Of a stretch of DNA of 57,500 nt, positions 8,212-16,509 are shown one piece after another. Position numbers and translations under genes: made by a program. Below the pieces are notes generated by a model that made no database searches, had not been told where the DNA came from, and saw only the letters and a list, made by a program, of their open reading frames with translations. Every line of letters starts with the position of its first letter. The stretch's first letter is position 1. Source of the stretch: Alphaproteobacteria bacterium (GTDB lineage Bacteria > Pseudomonadota > Alphaproteobacteria > DSM-16000 > Inquilinaceae); assembly GCA_028277405.1 (NCBI GenBank), contig JANQGH010000052.1, positions 1 through 57,500 of the forward strand, in the 5' to 3' direction.

Positions 8212-9011
8212 CTGCCCAACTCGGCCGGCAGGGCCAGCACGTCCGTATGGCCCATGGTTAGATGCGACCGCCCGTCAGCGACCGCTTCCAGCCGCCATGT
8301 TTGCCACTCGGTGATGCGCGACTGTTGAGCGCCCTCGATGGCCATGGCTGCCCCGGTGATGTCGTCGATCAGGGCGCGCTGGAAATCGGTGTCGGATGGT
8401 GTCAATCGCCAATCGCTGGACGCGGTCTCCACCAGCCAGGTCGCGTGGCGGTACAGGTCGGCGGCCCGCTCTGCACAGGCGGGGCCGAGCGCCGGCCCGA
8501 AGCCCTTGTCGGTTGTCTGATGGCGGTTGAAGCAGCCGGTAATCCACTCGTCGTCCGCATGCGCGGGCGCCCAGGCGATCCGACCGTCGTAGTTGAGTGC
8601 CGCGTACAGGCCGGCATTCGCCGCCAGACAGCGTTCGAGAAGCTGGTCCAGCCAATGCGCCGACACCAGGTCGAGTAGCGCTGACGCTGTCACAAGGTCC
8701 ACCGTCTCCCAAGGCAGTTCATCGAGGTCCAAGACCAGATCGACGACACGGGTCTCCGCCGTGACGGCCAAGCCGGGCGGTTCGGCCAAGGCCAGCAGGC
8801 TGGCATCGTGATCGGCCAGCAGCCAGTGCTGCGGCGGCCTGAGGTGCGGTGCCAGATGCCGCATCATCGATCCGGTGCCCGATCCGAGATCGAGGATCGT
8901 CAGTGCAGAGCGGAAGGCGGTGACCGATGCCAGGCGGTCGACCAGGGCTCGGCTACGGCTCTGCGTGTCGTAGGGCTCGCGCATGGCAAGCCATTCTGCG
9001 GTGAAGCTCAT
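8208..9011 (-). CDS. Class I SAM-dependent methyltransferase
   Basis: Predicted cytoplasmic methyltransferase of about 267 residues. The SAM motif ILDLGSGTGSMMRHLAPHL lies near residues 39-57, the acidic loop LLADHD follows, and VDLVTASALLDLVSAHWL resembles motif IV. The middle YAALNYDGRIAWAPAHADD and HQTTDKGFGPALGP are not ones I can tie to a known substrate. The start was set at the ATG (9009-9011) that overlaps the upstream glycosyltransferase stop (ATGA) rather than an upstream in-frame codon. Its own stop overlaps the next gene's ATG. Position between a glycosyltransferase and a flippase-like protein suggests it decorates the same metabolite. Confidence 0.8.
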   Translation of the reverse strand: MSFTAEWLAMREPYDTQSRSRALVDRLASVTAFRSALTILDLGSGTGSMMRHLAPHLRPPQHWLLADHDASLLALAEPPGLAVTAETRVVDLVLDLDELPWETVDLVTASALLDLVSAHWLDQLLERCLAANAGLYAALNYDGRIAWAPAHADDEWITGCFNRHQTTDKGFGPALGPACAERAADLYRHATWLVETASSDWRLTPSDTDFQRALIDDITGAAMAIEGAQQSRITEWQTWRLEAVADGRSHLTMGHTDVLALPAELGR

Positions 9012-10048
9012 GCCACGACCCGCCGCAGGATTGCGCTGAAGCGGGCGGCCTGCGCCGGCCAAGTGGGGAGGGCAGCGCGTGCCTTGGCGGCACCTTCGGA
9101 CAGGTCCCGGCGCACGACCGGGTCGCCGATGACCGCACGCAGCGCGGCCGCGAGGCGGTCGCTGTCGCCCGGCGGAACCAGCACACCCGCGTCAGATGGT
9201 ACGGTGTCTGGGATCGCGCCGGCCGTCGTGCTGACGATCGGTAAGCCGTTGGCCAACGCTTCGGCCAACGCCATGCCGTAGCCTTCGTGAAACGACGGCA
9301 AGACCATGGCGCTTGCCGCCGCGTAGGCATCGTACAGATCGGCCGGATCGCGTTCACCGTGGAGATGGACACGGTCAGCAAGACCCAGCCGCTCGACTTG
9401 ACGGCGCACCTCTGCCGCGCATGCGGGATCCCGGTCGAGACTGCCATAACAGTCCAGCACCCAGTCCAGATCGGTTAGCTGGGCGAGGGCGGACACCAGC
9501 ACGGCGTGACCCTTGCGCGGGGTCAGCGTTGCGACGCATAGCAACCGGATCGGCCCGTCATCCTGGCTGTCCTGCAGAGGCGCGGGATCGGTGCCCGGCG
9601 TCACGACGTCGACCCTGTCACTGGAAATCCCGTAGTCGGCCAGGCCGGCGGCGGTGGCATTGCTGGTGACGATCACGTGCCGAACCTGGGCCAGAGCCCG
9701 CCTTTCGCTGTCGGCGAAGGCCCGCGCCTGTTTCGCGGCAAGGCCGGTTTCGAGCGCCAGCGGATGATGGACCAGCCCGATCAGGCACAGACGGTCGGCT
9801 TCGGCCGCCGCCTCGTCGGCCAGAACACCCAGTGCCAGACCGTCGATGATCGTGACCGTGCCGTCGGGCAGATCGGCCAGCCGTCCGGCGGCGTCCCGCC
9901 GCTCCGCCGGCGAAGGCAGGGGAAAGCCGCCGCCTAGCTCGACAAGCCGCACGTCCTGATCCATCGCCTCCATGATTCGGCGATTATAGATGAAACCGCC
10001 CGTACGTGTGTCCAACGGGCCGGGCTGCAGCCAGGCGATCGGCGGCAT
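9008..10048 (-). CDS. Glycosyltransferase family 4 protein
   Basis: Retaining GT-B glycosyltransferase of 346 residues. Visible features are the acceptor-side glycine loop GGFIYNRRIMEAM at about residues 17-29, VATLTPRKGH (donor-phosphate region), and the E-x7-E motif in SFHEGYGMALAEALANG. VVSTTAGAIPDTV-like sequence follows. It uses a nucleotide sugar, or less often a nucleotide-activated donor, to modify an unknown acceptor. It begins 12 bases after the PTPS-like gene and overlaps the methyltransferase by four bases. Relatives in capsule or lipopolysaccharide loci are usually accompanied by other sugar genes, which are absent here; this argues for a small-molecule or lipid acceptor. Confidence 0.88.
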   Translation of the reverse strand: MPPIAWLQPGPLDTRTGGFIYNRRIMEAMDQDVRLVELGGGFPLPSPAERRDAAGRLADLPDGTVTIIDGLALGVLADEAAAEADRLCLIGLVHHPLALETGLAAKQARAFADSERRALAQVRHVIVTSNATAAGLADYGISSDRVDVVTPGTDPAPLQDSQDDGPIRLLCVATLTPRKGHAVLVSALAQLTDLDWVLDCYGSLDRDPACAAEVRRQVERLGLADRVHLHGERDPADLYDAYAAASAMVLPSFHEGYGMALAEALANGLPIVSTTAGAIPDTVPSDAGVLVPPGDSDRLAAALRAVIGDPVVRRDLSEGAAKARAALPTWPAQAARFSAILRRVVA

Positions 10049-10060
10049 GGAACGCGGCCC

Positions 10061-10459
10061 CTAGAGCTCCGCCTCGTAGGCCGCCCACGCGACATGGCTT
10101 TCGTGCAGCGTGACCTTGATCGCGGCGATCGCATCACTCGGTGCGCCCAGCGCTCCGGCCCGTGCGCGCGTGGCCATGCGGTCAAAGATATGACGGGCCA
10201 AAAACTCGGTGGTCGTGTTGTGGCCGGCCATTTCAGGCAGGTCGTCCAGATTCGTGTAGTTGATCGCCGATAGCTCCTGTTTCAGCGCATCGGTCGCCCG
10301 GCCGATATCGACCACGATGTTGGCGTCGTCGAGTTCGGCCCGGCGGAACTCGACATCGACCACGAAGGTCGCGCCGTGCAGCGCTTGGGCCGGCCCGAAC
10401 ACCTCGCCCCGAAAACTGTGCGCCACCATGAAATGGTCGCGGACGCAAACGCTGTACAT
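10061..10459 (-). CDS. 6-pyruvoyl-tetrahydropterin synthase / QueD-fold protein with degenerate active site
   Basis: A 132-residue protein recognisable as the PTPS/QueD fold by DHFMVAHSF at the N-terminus, the [12 protein letters not shown] strand, [23 protein letters not shown] and the terminal [12 protein letters not shown]. True enzymes carry a C-x3-H-G-H motif and an L-D-H-x2-L-N motif. Here the first reads A24-x3-H28-G-A30 and the second I-N-Y-T-N-L-D. The catalytic Cys, Asp and His and one zinc histidine therefore seem replaced, while the C-terminal Glu remains. It should not be called queD. It lies 30 bases after the dehydrogenase gene and 12 before the GT4 gene. Confidence 0.8.
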   Translation of the reverse strand: MYSVCVRDHFMVAHSFRGEVFGPAQALHGATFVVDVEFRRAELDDANIVVDIGRATDALKQELSAINYTNLDDLPEMAGHNTTTEFLARHIFDRMATRARAGALGAPSDAIAAIKVTLHESHVAWAAYEAEL

Positions 10460-10489
10460 CGACGGCTACCTCTCGGATCTGTCCGGTTT

Positions 10490-11479
10490 TCAGGGGTTGT
10501 AGACGATCAGGTGGCAAAGCGTGCCGGCCGGGTCGTTCGACAGGTTGCGCAGCGTCTCCGGCAAGTCTTGAAACGCACTCTCGCCCGTTATCAGCGCATC
10601 AAACACAGGATCGCTGAGCAAGCTCAACGCCAATTCCAAGCGGCGCCTGTGAGACCAGTTGGTGCGTCGGAGCGGTGGCACATGACCGACCTGGGACGAT
10701 TTCAGGGTCAAACGCTTGGCGTGAAAGGCCTCGCCCAGCGGGACGGGTACCGGACGGCTGCCAAACCAACTCATTTCCAGGACGGTGGCTTCAAAGGCCG
10801 CGAGGGTCAGCGCCGTCTGCAGGCCCTCCGGGCTGCCACTGGCATGAATCACGAGATCGGCGTCGCCGTGTGCTGTTTCGGGCCCCGCAAACCTGGCGCC
10901 GAGCGTCGCGGCAACCTGTGCTTTGCCAGGATCCGTGTCGATCAAGGTGACTTCTGCGCCGGGGATCCGCGCAGCCAATGCGGCAACCAGACAGCCGACG
11001 AGGCCAGCGCCTACCACCGAGATCCGATCGCCGATGCCGGCGCCTGCGTCCCAAAGACCGTTGACCGCCGTTTCCATGTTCGCCGCAAGCACGGCGCGCC
11101 GGGCAGGGACTGTGCTGGGGACTGGAACGACTGCCGTGGCCGGAACCACGTAGAAGTCCTGATGCGGGTGCAGGCAAAAGACGGTGCTGCCGGTCCGTGC
11201 CACCGGGCCATCCACGACCGTGCCGACCGAGATGTAGCCGTACTTGACCGGAGCCGGGAAGTCGCCCGACTGAAACGGCGCCCGCATCGCCTCGTATTGG
11301 CTGGGCGGCACCAGGCCGTTGAAGACGAGGGCCTCCGTCCCCCGGCTGATGGCACTGAAGCGGGTCTTGATCAGCACGTCGTCCGGGCCAAGCGCCGGCA
11401 GCCCCTCGCTGCGGATTTCGCCGCGACCGGGTTCCGCCAGCCAGAAAGCTCGCGACGTCTCAGGAATGGGTGACTGCAT
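10490..11479 (-). CDS. Zinc-less medium-chain dehydrogenase (BchC-like)
   Basis: Medium-chain dehydrogenase/reductase of about 329 residues. The Rossmann motif is VVGAGLVGCLVAALAARIPG, and a pyridine-nucleotide acidic residue follows in VTLIDTD. The N-terminal half has FSAISRGTEALVFNG and KYGYISVGTV where classical enzymes have the zinc cysteine and G-H-E. The four-cysteine structural zinc loop is also missing (FCLHPHQDFYVVP instead). This pattern resembles the BchC-like branch often labelled zinc-binding dehydrogenase. Start placed at ATG 11479 (MQSPIPETSRAFW); a GTG at 11518 would add 13 residues. It is the first gene of the minus-strand run and so marks the promoter end of that unit. Confidence 0.82.
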   Translation of the reverse strand: MQSPIPETSRAFWLAEPGRGEIRSEGLPALGPDDVLIKTRFSAISRGTEALVFNGLVPPSQYEAMRAPFQSGDFPAPVKYGYISVGTVVDGPVARTGSTVFCLHPHQDFYVVPATAVVPVPSTVPARRAVLAANMETAVNGLWDAGAGIGDRISVVGAGLVGCLVAALAARIPGAEVTLIDTDPGKAQVAATLGARFAGPETAHGDADLVIHASGSPEGLQTALTLAAFEATVLEMSWFGSRPVPVPLGEAFHAKRLTLKSSQVGHVPPLRRTNWSHRRRLELALSLLSDPVFDALITGESAFQDLPETLRNLSNDPAGTLCHLIVYNP

Positions 11480-11644
11480 AGCAGGCCGATCTATATCGTC
11501 TTTTGGCCTCGGCCACACGGATATCCCATTCGGCCGTCAAGACAATGTGACCGCAACAAGGGTGCGATTCGGCAAACAAGTGCCTCTCGGGAGGCCGCAG
11601 AGGGTATTCTGGTTGTCGCCGAATCGTCGTCGAACGGAAGCAAG

Positions 11645-12856
11645 ATGCGCATCAGAGCTCTCGCCCTCGTGGGTTTCATCGCCTCCATCATGCTGGTCGC
11701 CGCGCCGGCGGCGGCGCAGGGCAATCCCCAATCCTTCAACCAATGGCTGGCGGGGGTGCGCCAGGAAGCCATCGCCCAAGGCATTTCCGCCGCGGCGATC
11801 GATCCGGTGCTGGCCCAGGTTCGCTACGATCCTGAAATCGTCGAGCGCGATCAACGCCAGCCCGAGTTCGTCAGCACATTCTGGAACTACATCAGCCGCG
11901 CCGTCACCGACGAGCGGGTCGCGCGCGGTCGCGCCGCGCTTCAGCAATATGCCGGCGTGCTGGGACAGATCGAACAGCGCTATGGCGTGCCGCGTCACTA
12001 CATCGTCGCGTTCTGGGCGGTCGAGAGCAATTTCGGCGACATTCAAGGCAGTTTTCCGGTCATTCAGTCGATCGCGACCAGGGCGTATGACCGCCGCGCG
12101 ACGGGCGGCTTCCGCGCCCAATTGATCGACGCGCTGCGCATGGTTGCCAACGGCGTACCGTCCAGCCGCATGGTCGGTTCCTGGGCAGGCGCGATGGGGC
12201 AGCCGCAATTCATGCCGTCGGCCTTTCTCGCGTTTGCGGTCGACTACGATAATGATGGCTTTCCCAATCTCTGGGACAGCGAACCGGACGTGTTTGCCTC
12301 CATCGCCAACTACCTCGCCCGAAACGGCTGGCAGCGCGATGCGCTGTGGGGGCGCGAGGTTGTCTTGCCCCGGAACTTCAACTGGAACCTGACCGGCATG
12401 GACACCGAGCGGACGTTGGCCCAGTGGCAGCAGCTTGGCGTGCGCCGTGTCGGCGGATCCGATCTGCCGGTGGCGAACATTTCCGCCTCGATCGTTCTGC
12501 CCGCCGGCCATCAGGGCCCCGCCTTCATGGTCTATGATAATTTCGATACGATCATGACCTATAACAGGGCGGTCTTTTATGCCCTGACCATCGGTCATCT
12601 GGCCGACCGGCTGGCCGGCCGCCCGGGCCTGTCGCGCACCGCACCGGCGGGCGAACGGGCCTTGCGGTTCGAAGAAATCAGCGAAATCCAGCAGCGTTTG
12701 AATGCGCTGGGCTTTGATGCCGGGCCCGTCGACGGCATCCCCGGCAGCCAAACGCGGCGTGCCATACGTGTCTTTCAGCAGCAGATCGGCGTCCCGGCCG
12801 ATGGCTTCATATCGTCTTCGTTGCTGGACGCCCTGCGCCGCTCGTCTCCTGGTTGA
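11645..12856 (+). CDS. Lytic murein transglycosylase, MltB/SltB type, with peptidoglycan-binding domain
   Basis: Secreted enzyme that cleaves peptidoglycan glycan strands with formation of anhydro-muramic ends. A Sec signal peptide (ALALVGFIASIMLVAAPAAAQ) is followed by a GH103-type catalytic domain. The acid is in AFWAVESNFGDIQG, Glu at about residue 127. Supporting motifs are SWAGAMGQPQFMPSAF, DYDNDGFPNLWD and NYLARNGW. A C-terminal PG_binding_1 domain (about residues 340-400) has IQQRLNALGFDAGPVDGIPG and TRRAIRVFQQQIGV. The gene is divergent from the dehydrogenase at 11479 with about 165 bases between. There is no lipobox, so it is probably soluble in the periplasm, unlike E. coli MltB. 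Confidence 0.93.
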   Translation: MRIRALALVGFIASIMLVAAPAAAQGNPQSFNQWLAGVRQEAIAQGISAAAIDPVLAQVRYDPEIVERDQRQPEFVSTFWNYISRAVTDERVARGRAALQQYAGVLGQIEQRYGVPRHYIVAFWAVESNFGDIQGSFPVIQSIATRAYDRRATGGFRAQLIDALRMVANGVPSSRMVGSWAGAMGQPQFMPSAFLAFAVDYDNDGFPNLWDSEPDVFASIANYLARNGWQRDALWGREVVLPRNFNWNLTGMDTERTLAQWQQLGVRRVGGSDLPVANISASIVLPAGHQGPAFMVYDNFDTIMTYNRAVFYALTIGHLADRLAGRPGLSRTAPAGERALRFEEISEIQQRLNALGFDAGPVDGIPGSQTRRAIRVFQQQIGVPADGFISSSLLDALRRSSPG

Positions 12857-13116
12857 GACTCTGACGCGGACGGCGAATGACTATATCGCTGTACATGCGC
12901 CCCCCAATGCGGCCATACTGGGCCACCCGCGGGGATCGCGGTTCGGACTGGGGTAGGGGGACCATCTCCCTGGCGCATTGGAGTTGGGCTAGGTTCGGCA
13001 TTCTCAACATGTCTTCTGGAGCATCGCGATAGGCTCTGGGCAGCTCCTGATCGGCGAGCGGCCTTTCCGCGTTGGCACCGTCCGTCGTAACCATAGGATG
13101 AGTGGATCAATCACCA

Positions 13117-13635
13117 ATGTCAGAGTACGTTTCGGCTGAAGACACCCGTCATGGGTTGGAAGCCGTGGTCAAGTGGTACAATCCAACCAAGGGCTTCGGC
13201 TTCGTTCAGTTGAACGATGGCTCTCCGGACGCCTTTCTTCACGCTTCGGTGCTGGAACGCGGCGGCCATGCCGCGCCTGATCCCGGTGCCACTCTCGTTT
13301 GCGACGTCGCCCAAGGGCGGCGCGGGCTTCAAGTTACCGAGATATCGTCCATTGCGGCGGCGCCGCCGGGCGCGGGCGGGGATGCACGGTCTTTCGCCCG
13401 GCCGGCCGCCCATGAAGAACCCGTCAGCCAGACGGTTGAGGGCACGGTCAAGTTCTTCAACAACGAAAAGGGCTTCGGCTTCATCCAGCCCGACGATGGC
13501 GGGCGGGACATCTTCGTGTCCGGCCGTGTGCTGACCCAGTTGGGCATCGGCAATCTCGAGCCCGAACAGCGGGTTCGGGTCGGCATTCGCATGGGCCAAA
13601 AGGGGCCTCTGGCGGTCACTGTCGAGGTTCTATGA
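13117..13635 (+). CDS. Double cold-shock-domain protein
   Basis: RNA/DNA-binding protein with two cold-shock domains. Domain 1 (EAVVKWYNPTKGFGFVQLND) and domain 2 (VEGTVKFFNNEKGFGFIQPDD) both show the RNP1 motif K-G-F-G-F. RNP2 is DAFLHASVL in the first and DIFVSGRVL in the second, which lacks the usual histidine. A flexible Ala/Gly/Pro-rich linker joins them. Two-domain proteins of this type are common in Alphaproteobacteria. I use ATG 13117; GTG 13102 is in frame and would add five residues. The gene is preceded by about 260 bases of untranslated DNA, as is usual for cold-shock genes, and followed by a strong terminator. Confidence 0.9.
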   Translation: MSEYVSAEDTRHGLEAVVKWYNPTKGFGFVQLNDGSPDAFLHASVLERGGHAAPDPGATLVCDVAQGRRGLQVTEISSIAAAPPGAGGDARSFARPAAHEEPVSQTVEGTVKFFNNEKGFGFIQPDDGGRDIFVSGRVLTQLGIGNLEPEQRVRVGIRMGQKGPLAVTVEVL

Positions 13636-13664
13636 CTGGTTGAACCCGACCAATTAGCGTCGGC

Positions 13665-13698
13665 ACGGCCGGCTGGGCAAAGGGCCCCAGCCGGCCGT
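13665..13698 (+). terminator. Intrinsic terminator after the cold-shock gene
   Basis: A perfect 13-bp stem, ACGGCCGGCTGGG (13665-13677) with CCCAGCCGGCCGT (13686-13698), and an eight-base loop. The downstream tract is weak (GTTGCATTTTGG). Its location 30 bases after the cold-shock stop makes this the clearest hairpin in the window. Confidence 0.8.
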
Positions 13699-13857
13699 GT
13701 TGCATTTTGGCAACATCGTTACCCTTTGAACTCGTTAACATAATTTTGACGCTGGCGCCCTTGCCACAGGGGTGTCACCGTGGCACATGAGACAATTAGC
13801 GGGCGTGTCTTGGACCATGGGCGAGGGGCGGCCGGGGGTCGGCTGAGGAGTGGCGTC

Positions 13858-15726
13858 ATGATCGATGTGAGCAAGCTTAGCGGTATCTCGGTCTCTGTGT
13901 TGGCCCTTCTTGTCGGCGGTGTGGCGGTCGCGCAGGCCGAGCCGGCTGCCAGCGACACATCCGGTACAGCGGCCAGCGGCGACACCATCGTAGCGCACAG
14001 CGAAGCCCAAGTAGCCGCGCCCGGTTTGCCTGCCGATCCCGTGGCTATCGCGATTCAAGACGCCTTGGACATGCCGGGCCAACTGATCATCGGCGAGGTG
14101 GCGGTCAGCGGCACGACAGTGCAGGATGTCTATCAGGCGCGGGGTTACCAGCCTGTCTGGCTGAGCCAGCCGGATGCCGAGGCGCGGATCGATGATCTGA
14201 TCGGCCTGTTCGAGGCCGCCCATCTCGAAGGGTTGGAGCCGCACCACTATTTCGTCGATGAGTTGGCCGGCCTGCGGCCGGACCAGGCGGTAGAGGCGCA
14301 GGCCGCCTTCGACATGCTGCTGACCCACGCAGTGGCACGATACGCGTCCGATATCGATCGCGGGCGCCTGACGCCATCGTCGCTGTCTCGTGACTTCGAT
14401 TTTGACCGGCCGTCGATCGATTATCCGTCCGTGCTGTCGGATGTCGCCACGGCACCGGATGCCGGTGACCACCTGCTGTCCCTGGCGCCGAGCCATCCTG
14501 AGTATCGCGGCTTGCGCGATGCGCTGGTCGTTGCGCGCGAGGTCGCCGATGCCGGCGGTTGGCCGACGGTTCCAGACATGCCGACATTGCGGCCGGGTGA
14601 GCGCAGCCCCGTGGTGCCGGCAATCCGGGCGCGTCTTCACGCGACCGGCGAGTATGCCGAAGGTGCGGCCGCGGCGGCTGCCCCGGCCGACACCGCGCCC
14701 GATCCGCTGTTGACCCCGGCATCGACGGCCAGCCGCGCTGAGACGGCGACATTGCCCGTCCCGGCGGTGCACATCGAGACCGACGACGCGCCTGTCGATC
14801 AGACATTGTTTGACGACGACCTGGTCTTGGCTGTGGAGCGCTTTCAAGAGGCCCATGGGCTGGACGTCGATGGCGTCATCGGCCCACGAACGCTTGCGGC
14901 GCTGAACGTGACCGCCGACCAGAGGGTCGACCAGATCGTTGCGACCATGGAGCGGTGGCGCTGGCTGCCGAACGATTTGGGCGACGGCTACATCATGGTC
15001 AACCTGCCGGATTATCGCCTGCAGATCGTCGATCAAGGTGTCCCCGTCCGCTCGATGGACGTGATCGTCGGCCGGCGTGACCGCCAGACGCCGCTGTTCA
15101 GCAGCGCGCTGACCTATCTGGAGTTCAACCCGACTTGGACCATCCCGACCAGCATCGCCTACAATGATTATCTGCCCCGGCTGATCGACGATCCCAGCTA
15201 TCTGAGGTCTCAGAACATCCGGGTCTACAGCGGCTGGCACAACGGTGCGCAAGAGATCCTTTCGGAACATGTTGATTGGGAACGTGTCGGTTCGGGCATA
15301 CGGCAATACATGCTGCGCCAGGCCCCGGGGCCTGGCAATTCGCTCGGCCGTGTGAAGTTCATGATGGACAATAACTTCAGCGTCTATCTGCATGATACGC
15401 CGACACGATCGCTCTTCGGTCGTACGCACCGCAGCTTCTCTTCGGGCTGCGTTCGCGTGCAGGATCCGATGTGGCTGGCCGACTATCTGCTGAACGATCT
15501 GGACGATTGGTCGGTGGCTCGGCGCGAGTCCATTCTGGCGACGGGCCGCACGGCCCGGGTCAACATGCCGGCGCCGATGCCACTGCATCTGGTCTATCAC
15601 ACGGCCTGGTTGGACGCCGCCGGCCAGCCGGTCTATCGCGAAGACGTCTATGGCATCGACCGCATGGTTACCAACGCCCTACGTGATCAACGGCCGGGGC
15701 GTATCGAGCTGGCATTGGCAGGCTGA
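13858..15726 (+). CDS. L,D-transpeptidase, YcbB (LdtD) type
   Basis: Periplasmic enzyme that makes 3-3 peptide cross-links in peptidoglycan. A signal peptide (VSVLALLVGGVAVAQA) is followed by a scaffold segment with PVWLSQPDAEARIDDLIGLF, then a peptidoglycan-binding stretch ERFQEAHGLDVDGVIGPRT. The YkuD catalytic domain follows, with the nucleophile in SFSSGCVRVQDP, Cys at about residue 531. It is about 622 residues long, close to E. coli YcbB. The longest open frame begins at GTG 13780, but ATG 13858 has CTGAGGAG eight bases upstream and begins right before the signal peptide. An Ala-rich insert near residues 260-300 looks disordered. The DUF882 gene downstream is a common partner of such enzymes. 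Confidence 0.92.
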   Translation: MIDVSKLSGISVSVLALLVGGVAVAQAEPAASDTSGTAASGDTIVAHSEAQVAAPGLPADPVAIAIQDALDMPGQLIIGEVAVSGTTVQDVYQARGYQPVWLSQPDAEARIDDLIGLFEAAHLEGLEPHHYFVDELAGLRPDQAVEAQAAFDMLLTHAVARYASDIDRGRLTPSSLSRDFDFDRPSIDYPSVLSDVATAPDAGDHLLSLAPSHPEYRGLRDALVVAREVADAGGWPTVPDMPTLRPGERSPVVPAIRARLHATGEYAEGAAAAAAPADTAPDPLLTPASTASRAETATLPVPAVHIETDDAPVDQTLFDDDLVLAVERFQEAHGLDVDGVIGPRTLAALNVTADQRVDQIVATMERWRWLPNDLGDGYIMVNLPDYRLQIVDQGVPVRSMDVIVGRRDRQTPLFSSALTYLEFNPTWTIPTSIAYNDYLPRLIDDPSYLRSQNIRVYSGWHNGAQEILSEHVDWERVGSGIRQYMLRQAPGPGNSLGRVKFMMDNNFSVYLHDTPTRSLFGRTHRSFSSGCVRVQDPMWLADYLLNDLDDWSVARRESILATGRTARVNMPAPMPLHLVYHTAWLDAAGQPVYREDVYGIDRMVTNALRDQRPGRIELALAG

Positions 15727-15734
15727 ACAGTCTC

Positions 15735-15764
15735 GTCTCGCGGCATGGCTGAAGCGCGCGAGAC
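15735..15764 (+). terminator. Possible terminator hairpin after the L,D-transpeptidase
   Basis: GTCTCGCG (15735-15742) pairs with CGCGAGAC (15757-15764) around a 14-base loop. No T-run follows, so it could equally be a 3' stabilising hairpin. Confidence 0.35.
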
Positions 15765-15771
15765 CCGCGCG

Positions 15772-15801
15772 TTGACACGTTCGTTTGTGCGATCTTCATA
15801 A
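15772..15801 (+). promoter_or_regulatory. Sigma-70-like promoter upstream of the DUF882 gene
   Basis: A consensus TTGACA (15772-15777) is followed after 17-18 bases by TTCATAA (15795-15801), then by an AT-rich segment unusual for this genome. Transcription would start near 15808, leaving a leader of about 150 bases before GTG 15958. Seen in sequence; activity is inferred. Confidence 0.55.
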
Positions 15802-15957
15802 AATGTCGAAATTGTGGCGTAGGCGATAATTTTCCGACAATTCTGCGGTTGATTTTGGCTGCCTGGTCCGAAAAACTGCGACCACTCACGAATCAGACGC
15901 ACCGGTGCTCGGCCGGGGCGGCGCGGCAGGCAAATATCAACCCCAGGGGACGTTCGG

Positions 15958-16488
15958 GTGATCGATCGCAGAGGCTTTCTGACCGCTGGCGCGGCCATGT
16001 TGGCAGGCGCCGTTCTTGTTCCACAAAGTGCTTTTGCCAGCCCCAATCGACGATCCCTCTTCCTCCACGAAACGCACAGTCGCGAAACCGCCCAGGTCAA
16101 TTACTGGGTCGATGGTTGGTACAACCCGGACGCGTTGCATCGCTTGGACATCCTGTTGCGGGACTGGCGGACCGACGAGGTCCGAGCCATGGATCCGCGC
16201 CTGCTGGATGTCATGGCGCTGGTGCAAGAACGCTTGGGCACCCAAGAGCCGATCGAGGTGATTTGCGGTTACAGGTCGCCGACGACCAACGCGGTTCTGG
16301 CAAATCAGCGTGGTGGCGTCGCCCGCAACTCCTACCACGTCACCGGGCAGGCGGCGGACATCCGGCTGCCGCATCGGACATTGGGCGCCCTGCGCCAGAC
16401 GGCTGAATCGCTAGGTCTTGGCGGCGTCGGCTACTATCCGCGCTCAGGCTTCGTCCACGTCGATACCGGCCCGGTCAGAACCTGGTAG
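15958..16488 (+). CDS. DUF882 / YcbK-type peptidase-fold protein
   Basis: Exported protein of the M15-related DUF882 (YcbK) family, proposed to act on peptidoglycan peptides. A Tat-like leader (RRGFLTAGAAMLAGAVLVPQSAFA) starts at residue 4. Zinc-site elements of the fold are visible as CGYRSPTTN, SYHVTGQAADIRL and GYYPRSGFVHVDTGP. The length of 176 residues is usual. The GTG start is the only reasonable one in front of the twin-arginine motif. It lies downstream of an L,D-transpeptidase of the YcbB type, the same pairing as ycbB-ycbK in enteric bacteria, supporting a cell-wall role. Confidence 0.9.
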   Translation: MIDRRGFLTAGAAMLAGAVLVPQSAFASPNRRSLFLHETHSRETAQVNYWVDGWYNPDALHRLDILLRDWRTDEVRAMDPRLLDVMALVQERLGTQEPIEVICGYRSPTTNAVLANQRGGVARNSYHVTGQAADIRLPHRTLGALRQTAESLGLGGVGYYPRSGFVHVDTGPVRTW

Positions 16489-16509
16489 CCTGACGTCGCG
16501 GCGCTTGCC

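Noticed and set aside
13735..15600. 621-codon minus-strand frame opposite the L,D-transpeptidase
   Set aside because: The plus strand encodes a recognisable enzyme with signal peptide and active site; the antisense frame has no motif.
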